From Syngnathus acus (Eukaryota; Chordata; Actinopteri; Syngnathiformes; Syngnathidae): 64,000 nucleotides of DNA. The notes under the pieces were generated by a model. It worked only from the letters and a program-made list of their open reading frames with translations. It searched no databases and had not been told where the DNA came from. The DNA lies in the NCBI RefSeq assembly GCF_901709675.1, contig NC_051087.1:12401384-12465383 (forward strand), in the 5' to 3' direction. Made by a program: the position numbers and the translations under genes. Shown here one piece after another: positions 35,998-44,995 of the stretch (the stretch's first letter is position 1; the number at the start of each line of letters is the position of its first letter).

Positions 35998-36301
35998 AAT
36001 GAGTTATATTAATGAATTATATTAAGTTGAAAATCTCTACATAAGGGTGGGTCAGAATCTAGCAAAATCTCATCAGCAATTAATGCAAATGCTTGTTTTC
36101 AGTTGTTTCTGTCAAGGGTGGCACTTGTAACACTTTTTCACATGAGGTCAGATCAATTTCGATTATATAACTTAATTTTTAAAATGCATTTAAAAAATAG
36201 TTGGATTGTCTGTGAATTAAATAATCTTGGTTTAAGTGTAAACATGTCGATAAAATATTTCAGAAAACAGGAAGGTGACAAATACTTTTCACTGCCCTAT
36301 A

Positions 36302-36843
36302 TCATGTCCGTCTGGCAGTATACTTCTGTCTTGGACCTGTTTTACTAATGTCGGTATGGAGCAGAAGTAGGTCTTGGAGACAAAGAAATCAAATTCTCTG
36401 CTAGTACCTAATTCCCACTGACATCCACTTCAGGCTGCTTGTCTTTCTTTACCTGGATCCTGGAGAGGAAAGGGGATGTGGAGGAGGGGGGAAAGACATG
36501 GGGGCATGAACTAGGTACTATGCACGTGTGTGTGTGTGTGTGTGTGTGCATGTTTGTGTAAGCGTGTGTGTGTATGTCTGTACAAGAGAAGGAAGAGGGT
36601 GCAGTTGGATTAAGGCAGATAGATAGGAACACTGACACCCTGCGCTTCTTGCCAGAGATCAACCTGCGGCAAAGACCTCACCTCCTCATGATTTTCTAAC
36701 ACGTACACACCAATCCACCCACGCTCACACACGTACACACATCACCCCCCCAAACACACACACACAGGCAGCTACATTGCTATAATAAAATCCAGGCACA
36801 GAAACTGTTAAAAAAATGTATTTATCCTCTGCATTGAGATGAC
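36302..36843. other. Intergenic; TG and CA repeats
   Basis: A TG dinucleotide-rich run lies at about 36523-36575 and CA-rich stretches at 36705-36770. No gene is seen. Confidence 0.6.
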
Positions 36844-37016
36844 TACCGTAATTTTCGGACTATAAGTCGCGGTTTTTTTTCATAGTTTGGGTGGGGGGGC
36901 GACTTATACTCAGGAGCGATTTATATACATATATATGGGGTTTTTCACTTTTTTGGGCATTTTATGGCTGGTGCGACTTATACTCCGGTGCGACTTATAG
37001 TCCGAAAATTACGGTA
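36844..37016. mobile_element. 173-base MITE with perfect 27-base terminal inverted repeats
   Basis: The element begins TACCGTAATTTTCGGACTAT... and ends with the exact reverse complement of its first 27 bases. Internally the GCGACTTATA word recurs near the right end. It has no coding capacity. The perfect ends suggest a fairly recent insertion or strong constraint by an active transposase elsewhere in the genome. Both ends begin with TA. Confidence 0.88.
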
Positions 37017-39424
37017 TATTTTGTAGTAAATGCATACATGATAATACAGACAAGCTTAATTGGAGTTAAGCTTGATTTTAGGACTTGCAGGAGCTACCTG
37101 GTCGACGGGTTTGCTTGGTTTTGTTTGTGTGTGTGTGTGGGGGGGGGGGGGGCAGCCGAGCATACTGTGGTTTCGGTGGCAGCCAAACTGGCTTCTGTGT
37201 CCTGAGGGCACGCCTATAGGACGCAGAATTTGCAAAGTACCTCGCTGCGTTGGCCCCAAATTCTCACCATGCTAAGATAAGCCTAACACATCAGCAACCA
37301 CTGCAACCCAATCTTTAGCACAGGTCAGACTGTTTACGTTCCGGCCACATCCGCATTGTGTATGGTGATAAAGACTTTTTTGGGGTGAAAGAGATGTACA
37401 AATCAATCTTCTGCTCAGATTCTTGCATTTATGTTGCTGTGTGTCTTTGTTTTGTGTTGTCTCATTTTAAAAAAATTCTTTCTTGATCATGAGAGAGGAC
37501 CACCTGGCACAACCCCAAAATGATCTGCTTTCAAGAGAACTGTGCAAAGAGCATGAAATATGAGCTTACAGTATTCCTTAAAAATTCGTAAAGCTGCATT
37601 TTCTGTTAGGGATGCCACTGAGTGGAATCTCACCTCATCACCATCTGACATTTAAATATACATATACCTTATTTAGATTTCAACTGAAGAACTGACTACT
37701 CAGAAATGTTAACAATAACAAAACCTACTCTCACTGGTTTGCTGGCATCTTTTCATCTGAATGCTCTCATATTTGTTTGTTTGTTTGTTTGTTTGTTAGT
37801 TTGTTTGGGGCATTTGTATAGTTATTTTTCTGTCGTGTCTATACTGTATATTATAGCTTTTTAGAAACCTTTTAGTATTTTATATGTAAACATTGTTTTA
37901 TGTAAACATGCATTTTTAGTCGAAACGTAGTTTCAATAAATGTATTGTTATTATGTATATTTCTTTTTTTCTTTTAGGGTGACTCCATCTGTCTAGGCCT
38001 CTAAGGGCTGCAGATGAAAAATAGCACTTTTATAGATGGCGTTTTTATAGATTTTTTTTTAATTCATATGCACTGTCCCTGACAGAAAAAAATATCAAGA
38101 AAGAAAGAAAGAAAGAAAGAAATTAAGAAAGAAAGAAAGAAAGAAAGAAAGACATGTACAAAGCACGCCACAGACATGAAACTTTAGGAACTGTTTCAAT
38201 TTAACTATATGAAATGTTTCAATTTGTGGAAATCTTCCATTTCTTTTCACCTGGCCCACAATTTTAAGAGTTGCAGATTTGTATATGCAGAGTAAATAGA
38301 CTGGTCACGAGTCATTTCACGGGCACGTATAGACAAAAGAACCATTCATACATCCAGACTTAGGGGTAATCTACTAGAGTCCCCAGTCAACCCAACATGC
38401 ATGTTATTGGCATGTTGGAGGAAGCTGGCAGCTGTAGCACAATCTGTCTGCCTGTGCCTCGAGTGAATACCGTACACCAAAATCACATTAGACCACCTTT
38501 GCATCCAATTACACCTGATTTTAGTGAGTCTAAAATCTAGTCTATTTTTTGTAACCCAATTTGCATATTCCAGTGAGGCATATCTCATATACCAAATCCA
38601 CAAACACTGAACTGGACTTGCACTGGCACGAAAATGATGTTTCGCCCGTTTTTATGTCGATCAAATGGTTGCCAGTCTACCAAAATAGGGCGCTTAGAAT
38701 TAGATGAACCTTAGAGAAACCTGGTGTGGCCTCAATTTGCATTGCTTGAACACCCTTTTAACATTAACAAAGCTCACTATAAAAATAGAAACATGACAAT
38801 CATTGCATTTAACTTGTTTTGAGGCAATTATTTCTTATCTTTACTCTGCATGTTTCCATAAAGTTGACAATATGACTATTGACTGTTCCATTTTGTTTCC
38901 TGTCTTGGTAATTAAAAACCATATATCACAATGAATAGCCCACATGATTTTTCAGAAGATTGACATATTTTAGGAAAATCATGTTCACACCTGCAATTTG
39001 ACAAACCCCATTAAATGGGGTCATAACAGGAAACCTCCAGTCTTGTCAGTTCCATGGCAATTAAATGACATCATTACCGGAGGGTATTGATTGTCTTCTA
39101 CTTGAGCGAAGCAGGTCAGCTAATAGATGGTGCTTCCACATTTAGAGGTAGGAGAAAGCTTTCGACCCACACATCTTCCACAGATAAGATCAATTAGGTA
39201 GCCGATGTGCCCATCAAATGTAAGTCTGACAACAATTATCGTTATTTGTGTAGGACCTTGTGCAATAGAAAAGGACCAATATGTAACGAATTTCAGCATA
39301 CGACAACAATAAATTCAAACAAAGGTAAAGTCGTTTAATAAGAAAAACCTTTTTCCAAAATACTATATTGTGAATCCTTGCTATTTGGAGGGATTAGGGA
39401 CTCGAATTGCAAGCTTCTTTGCAT
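37017..39424. other. Intergenic; LINE-tail-like stretch and microsatellites
   Basis: A TG run plus a long G-run lies at 37118-37152. The stretch 37590-37960 reads like a degenerate LINE 3' end (SVRDATEWN-like translation, then TTTCAATAAATGTATTG). A (GTTT)n run lies at about 37772-37806 and a (GAAA)n run at 38098-38153. No gene is supported. Confidence 0.45.
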
Positions 39425-39751
39425 GTCCATACATCCATCCTTCCATTTTCTGAAACGCTTATCCTCACGAGAGTCGCGGGGATACTAGAGTCTATACAAG
39501 CTGACTTCGGGTTGGAGGGGATATCCTGAATCGGTTGTCAGCCAATCGCAGGGCACACAGACAAAAAAACATTCACACCGGGACAATTTGGAGTGGCCAA
39601 TCGACCTACCATGCATATTTTTGTAGGAATAAAAAAACGAAGCACTTGGAGGAAAGCTACACAGGCATGAGTAGAACATGGACATGTCACATAAGCCAGA
39701 ATCAAACTGTGGAGTGGATGTGCTAACCAGTGCATCACCATGCCACCTGCG
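39425..39751 (-). mobile_element. tRNA-derived SINE, minus strand, diverged
   Basis: The reverse-strand head GGTGGCATGGTGATGCACTGG and the body blocks (GATTGGCTGACAACC, CCAAATTGTCCCGG) match the family; the GAAAATGGAAGGATGG tail is at the left. The B box region is diverged (GTTTGATTCTGG). Confidence 0.75.
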
Positions 39752-40147
39752 TATAATTCACGCCCCATAAATGTTTATTGTTGCCAATATTAGTAATTAA
39801 ACCTTGAATATACCCAAAACTTTGATACCCAAACACTTCAATGTAAGTTTAAGAAACTAATTTATTTCGCCTATAAATAAATGGCAGACAGAAAATTAGA
39901 TTTTCAAAAAAGGCAAGGCTGTGTATGTCACCTATCTGCAAACCGTAAAATTCCCATTTACTACTTTCTTGAAATTATCTATTATTTCTGACCAATTGTT
40001 AACTTCCAAAACCAATTCATACCTTTCTCTCCATCATCTTGAGAAGTTTACCTGTCAATTCCAGAAACCTTGCTTAGCTGTCAGCCCCAGGAGTCTTGCT
40101 TACGTTAAGACCGTGACTGGAATATCAACTGGTGGCCAATGCTAGCT
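39752..40147. other. Intergenic, no gene seen
   Basis: Unique AT-rich sequence. Confidence 0.5.
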
Positions 40148-40232
40148 GCGCTTCCGCCAGCATGGTGCCTCCGCCAGCATGGCGCTTCCGTCAGCATGGC
40201 GCTTACACTAGCATGGCGCTTATGCTTGTATG
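40148..40232. repeat. Five-copy 17-base minisatellite
   Basis: Five consecutive 17-base units of the form GCGCTTCCGCCAGCATG, with units drifting progressively (GTGCCTCCGCCAGCATG, GCGCTTCCGTCAGCATG, GCGCTTACACTAGCATG, GCGCTTATGCTTGTATG). It lies just upstream of an L2-type 3' end. Confidence 0.85.
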
Positions 40233-40515
40233 GCGCTTTAAAAGGAGTAAGGCTTTTGGGCTGCATCTCAGGGCATTGCAGCGACTTGACTTGATACATG
40301 GAAGGGGGATCCTCCTATCTGTGGTCCCTTCTCAAGGTTTCTCATTTTTCCCCTAGTAGGGTTTTTTTGAGTTTTTCCTTGCCCTCTTGGGAGCTGAAGA
40401 TCAGGGGATGCTTTGAGAATAATTGTCAATTTGTTTTGTATATGTGAAGCCCTTTGAGACTGCTTGTGATTTAGGGCTATATAAATAAACTTGACTTGAC
40501 TTAAACTTGACTTGA
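40233..40515 (+). mobile_element. L2-type LINE 3' UTR and tail
   Basis: It has CTTGATACATGGAAGGGGGATCC, GAGTTTTTCCTTGCCCTCTTGGGAGC and GCCCTTTGAGACTGCTTGTGATTTAGGGCTATATAAATAAACTTGAC, followed by TTGACT repeats. The last block is shared with 28975-29062. It is a 3' fragment of a common fish LINE. Confidence 0.75.
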
Positions 40516-41824
40516 AGGTCGTGAATGGGAGGACTATTTTTGTATAAAAAGATTGTATTTTTGGTTTTAGTTACAGAGCAGTTGTTAATTTTGTTCATGA
40601 ATTGTTCATTTGCACATATATATATTTTTCTCATTAAATAAAAAGCATTAAGTGACTCACTTTCCTGAGTAGAGGGTTGACTGGTGGGACTGATTGACAG
40701 AATATGTTTTCCTTCCACGTGGTATTACTTCAGAATTCTGTTTTGCTGAAAACTGCCAGGAGCCTGTGCTATGGGAGCCCATAAGGGATTACAGAACAGA
40801 ACAAAACTCAGAAGAGCCAGAGCAAAAGGTGGGGGCTGCACCTAGACAAACTGTGCTCTGACGTGTGTTACTGATGCCATTCTTAAGCGGCAGTCACATG
40901 AGGGCATAAACCCATGCCCTATCCAGCTCTTGCTCAGAAATGGTCTCTCACATGGATTTGCAGCCACTCCCATGTTTACATTCCATGCAGGGTCCAAAGA
41001 AGGTTAACTTGGCAAGAGAACATGATAGTTCTGTTTCAGTTTAATTTTTAATCCCACTGAGAAAATCATGACGACTAAGATCAAACTGAAAAAATTAGGT
41101 GCACATCTTGAAAATGGTTTTAACACTGTCACGTGTGGCTTTTGATGTTTTTGCTCTGATGAACTTATGGCAAATTTACCCCATCGTGGACAACAACAAT
41201 GACATTTCATTGCAAATTGTTTAACTAACTGGAGAACAATTGTCAATAGAGACAAAGCCAGGATCAGATTTGTGTGGTACAATCACGAGCATTCATGTTC
41301 ACATTTGTTGCAGCAGAGTACTGTGCTTTTAAATAGAGGATGAATTCACACCTTTGTAATGGGTCAAGGCAACATTACACAGTCTGATAATAACACACAA
41401 GTGTGTTGTTTTGGTTTGTGGGGGAAGTAAGCATGACAGTGGAGTCATGTATTAGAAATGTTTATTCATACGAAATTTACGAACTCCTGTGTTGCAGGAG
41501 TGAAAGTTGTCATGTTTGCCGCGTATGTATGTGTGTGCGTGTGTCTGTGTGCGTCTGTGTGTGCGTGCGTTTATAAATGAATTTCATCATTAAAATATAT
41601 TGCTAATGAAAAGTTTTTTAAGTTTAAGTTGTCTATCCCTAACCCATTGGAAACAATGGCTATATGCTGCACATGCAGTAATTGCTGAACAAAAGTTTAA
41701 TATTCTTTGAGCAATAAAACCCACTTTTATATTAAATATAAATTTTACATGTAAAAAGATTGAACTGCAGCTAAACTACTACTTCCATTTATGCATTTCT
41801 ACACATATTTACCAATAACCTCCA
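40516..41824. other. Intergenic, no gene seen
   Basis: Unique sequence with a GT-rich run at 41525-41570. No gene is supported. Confidence 0.5.

Positions 41825-41880
<56 letters not shown>
41825..41880. repeat. (TTAG)14 microsatellite at a LINE 3' end
   Basis: Fourteen TTAG units without interruption. On the minus strand these are CTAA units that directly follow, and overlap, the stop codon of the LINE fragment 41877-42113. They are most simply the 3' tail of that element. Confidence 0.9.
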
Positions 41881-42113
41881 GCCTTTTCATTCCTTTCGGA
41901 ACATAGGCCATCGATGAAGAGTTTCCACCCTCGTCTGTCTTGTGCCATTTTCTCCAGCTGTTTCCACGACAGTTGACGTCCAGCTCTGTGCTCCTTCTCC
42001 AGTTGTTTTTGGGTCTCCCTCTGCTTCTTTTGCCTTGTGGGTTCCATAATAACCTCCATGGAGCACAATATGTTCGTCTTGATTATGTCAGGAATTAGCC
42101 ATATCTGGAGCAA
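41877..42113 (-). pseudogene. LINE reverse-transcriptase protein, extreme C-terminus
   Basis: The reverse strand encodes a Lys/Arg/Gln-rich segment ending RQLSWKQLEKMAQDRRGWKLFIDGLCSERNEKA and a TAA stop. The AQDRxxWKxFxxGLC pattern is the C-terminal end of endonuclease/reverse-transcriptase LINE proteins. The stop codon is formed by the first unit of the CTAA tail, so this copy has essentially no 3' UTR. The left (N-terminal) limit of homology is near 42060-42110. Confidence 0.65.
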
Positions 42114-42501
42114 AGGAAATGATTTTCAATCGCCAGTTCTACACTTACAATCAAAAAAATCAAACGATAATACATTAAATGAAAACACTCAGGTACACAT
42201 GGTGGTTGATGTGGAACATACACGCCTGGCAACCTACATTGGATATTGTTTTGCAACCTACTGTAAAGTTGACAATATAAAACCGGAGGTTAGTGATTCA
42301 ATCCAGGCCTTCATCAAAGAATTGGCTGCCCTCTTTTCTGCTGCACATAATATGAGTAAGGCAATAAAACAGGCCATTGCTGCCTATTTTTCCAAATGGA
42401 ACCATACTGAAGCCACTCAACCACTCTCACTCACGCAGTCACGTCCCTCTGCTGCCCCGATGTGGCATTTGAATGTCACGGCTTTCCATTTAGCAATTTA
42501 G
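42085..42501 (+). other. Unrecognised open frame, possible orphan or remnant exon
   Basis: An open frame of about 139 codons (open upstream to 42037) ends in TAG at 42499-42501. It encodes a soluble-looking sequence with segments VDVEHTRLATYIGYCFATYC and EVSDSIQAFIKELAALFSAAHNMSKAIKQAIAAYF. Its composition looks protein-like, with amphipathic helices, rather than like repeat translation. AATAAA-like words follow near 42515. I do not recognise the family and see no matching upstream exon. It overlaps the reverse-strand LINE end at 41877-42113 and could be transposon-derived. Confidence 0.25.
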
Positions 42502-43782
42502 TTCCTCAACAACAAAAAATAAAAATGATTCAAAGGTATTTTTTTTTATCCTTCCTTCGTATTCTGCAAAAATTTATGCTTTACATTTAATTGATGCCGG
42601 ACTAAATTACACATTTTCCTTTTAGGAAGGGGCGAGTCTAATGAATGCATGAATCTTTATTTCGAACATGATTTAAAGAATAAAAACAATTTAAAAAAAC
42701 AACAACAAAAAAAAACAAAAAACAATATATATATCAATGAATAAAATAATAAAATTATGGAATGTAAAAAGTGTCTTGATTGTGATGTGATTTGTGTTAT
42801 AAATGTGCTCTGCAACGTATGAGCAGTATTATTAATCGAAAACAATAAATGGGTTTTGGCTGAGGTTACCTGTGAGATAAGATATGTAAAATGTATTTCT
42901 TGGCCCAAGCCTACTAGACAACATCAGCTCGACACATCATGTCTCTGCGTTTTATGACTGCTATGACGGCAATCAGCAGCGTGCAACGCTAAATTACTTG
43001 AAGGTAGGGAGACGCAAGAGCAACATCTTGATTCTAATTTATTAATCTATTTTTGTATTGCATTTTATCTGTATTTTATACTATTATATATATGTATGTG
43101 CATGATCTGCCATGTGGAGCTGCCAAACTAATTTTCACAGTTAACACTGCGTTAACGTGACAATAAAGGAATTCAATTAAATTCATCTCACAACCCACGT
43201 CAGCACGAATACACGTTTGCATTAGGACACAATTGACAAAGAGTTGCGTTGCCTTGTATGTGATTGGTGGTATGAACGCCCGTCAATGGCGTAGCTGCGT
43301 AGGTGCGTGATGTGTTATGACTGTTGATAACGCTCCTATTAGTCATCAGTCATAATCAAACAATGGAAAATGATTTGCGTTCAAAGAATCCCCCCCCCCC
43401 CCCCCCCTCTCTTTCTCTTTATGATGTCCCCTAAATGTGTGCCTTTTGTACAATATTGCAGCCCGAGGTCAGAAGATTAGAAATTTGAACCTTTTAACCG
43501 AACCATCAACAAATACACTGGTAGGTAACGAAATAATTAGACGTTAGATAAATTGTCGTAAATAATAACTATCCTAACGTCACCATACAAAATTAATAGA
43601 AATGTGAATTTTCACGGTGGATTCAAAATAAGGCAGTCAGTTCTGCATTTTGTAATTCTTGCCTTTTTATAGATATATGCAGGATACATCCATTTTCTTA
43701 TGGCTTGAATATGAATACAACTGACTGTACATGAGAATTTATTAATCGCACTGTCATCTGATTGTTTTGAATATTTTATTAG
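42502..43782. other. 5' flank of ccdc40, with a LINE/SINE tail
   Basis: At 43040-43175 there is a 3' tail of a retroelement (GTATTTTATACTATTATATA ... GACAATAAAGGAATTCAATTAAATTC). A GTTGCC half-site of the RFX X-box type at 43248-43253 and a reverse CCAAT box (ATTGG, 43263-43267) lie about 0.5 kb before the first recognised exon; these would suit a ciliary gene promoter but single half-sites are common by chance. A C-run lies at 43390-43407. A possible non-coding first exon could end at the GTAGGTAAC donor near 43520. Confidence 0.35.
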
Positions 43783-44995
43783 TCTCAATGGACAGAGCTG
43801 AAGACCAGTTAGAAGACGTGGGGGACATGGAAGCAGAAGAGGGACAAAATGAGCAGCAGGATGGAAACGAGCAAGCTGCAAATGACGGTGAAGCAAATGA
43901 GTCTCCTTTTCCTCAGGTAAAAATCTGGTACTGTCAAAAAACCGTCATGTTTCAAATGATGAATGCAAAATCATTGTCTTTAACGAGTTACTTTCATTTT
44001 CACAGAATGACCCTGGATCTGAGCCGGTTGATGTGGACTCACAGCCAGAAAGCCATTTTCTTACATGTTAGCATAAATAGCAATCCAACCAATTATATGG
44101 AAGGATGTAATCACATTGTCATCTGAGTGTTGTGAAACTTTTCTATTTCACTAGCTTCAGTTGAGACAGCTGAAGGCCAGTTAGAAGCAGAAGAGGGGCA
44201 AACCTTGCAGCAGGATGGAAATGACCAAGCTGCAAATGATGGTGAACCAAATGTGTCTCCTATTCCGCAGGTAAATGTATCGTACTGTCAACATTTTTAT
44301 TTTTTTTCATTCTTAAGACAAATGATGACCACAAACTCACCATTAGAATTACTGTCACTGTTTTCACAGGATGAGCTTGGACCTGAGCCTGTTGATATTG
44401 ACTCGCAGCCAGACAGCCATTTTCTTACATGTTAGCATGAATTATAATGCAACCAACTGTACATGGAATCACAATCTGATTGTTTTGAAATTTTACTATT
44501 TCACCAGCCTCAGTAGACCAGTTAGAGGATGTGGATGGAATGGAGGCAAAAGAGGGAGAAATGGAACAGCAGGATGAAAATGACCAAACTGCAAATGTGT
44601 CCCCTTTTCCTCAGGTAAATGGGACTTTCAAAATACCTGAGATGTCTAACTCCAGTCCTTAAGAGGCACTATCCTTCGCATTTTCAATGTTTCCCTCATG
44701 TAACACGCCTGATTCAAATGATCAGCTCATCTGCAAGCGATAACAATCCTGATCATTTTGAATCAGGTATGCTAGAGGAGGAAACAGCTGAAACCGTTGA
44801 GGGACAGGTTTGGACACGCTGGGATATTTTCTTTTTTTTAAAATCATTTTTAAACCAAACCACCACAAACATCACTGCCAGATTAATTGTCATTGTCATT
44901 GTTTTCACAGGATCAGCCTGGATTTGAGCCAGTTGATGTGGGCTCACAGCCAGACAGCAGTGGTGCTGCAGACCCTGTTGTGAACACACTTTCTG
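43690..44995 (+). repeat. ccdc40: Tandem two-exon module inside ccdc40 (three copies plus a remnant)
   Basis: Exon type a (43783-43916, 44155-44270, 44508-44614) and exon type b (44006-44066, 44370-44430, 44911-44995) alternate a-b-a-b-a-b. The a exons share AEDQLE/AEGQLE, QQDGN(E/D)QAAND and SP(F/I)PQ; the b exons share [12 protein letters not shown] / [12 protein letters not shown]. The intervening introns are also alike (CATTTTCTTACATGTTAGC after b1 and b2, and a TGTCATCTGA-type stretch before a). A matching b-end plus intron remnant precedes the first a exon (43690-43782). Unit spacing is 372 and 353 bases. Each a+b unit enters and leaves in phase 1, so copies can be added or lost without a frameshift. 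Confidence 0.88.

Larger units (their letters stand above)
32389..36301 (-). mobile_element. Tc1-like DNA element, disrupted by nested insertions
   Basis: The left end reads TATAGTGCTGTGAAAAAGTATTTGCCCC and the right end reads, on the opposite strand, TATAGGGCAGTGAAAAGTATTTGTC. These inverted ends begin at TA, as expected for TA-target Tc1/mariner-type elements. The left inner part (32650-32885), read on the minus strand, resembles remnants of a Tc1 transposase gene with stops. The middle is filled by a SINE and a Gypsy LTR element (32986-35997). Without the nested insertions the element is only about 0.9 kb, so it is defective. The family assignment rests on pattern recall. Confidence 0.6.

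Noticed and set aside
41825-41880. Interstitial telomere-like repeat
   Set aside because: The unit is TTAG, not the vertebrate TTAGGG, and the array is explained as a LINE 3' tail.
44767-44810. A fourth type-a exon ([12 protein letters not shown]-like) between a3 and b3
   Set aside because: Its resemblance to a-type exons is short, its phase would break the a3-b3 join, and most of it is the arm of a palindromic MITE.
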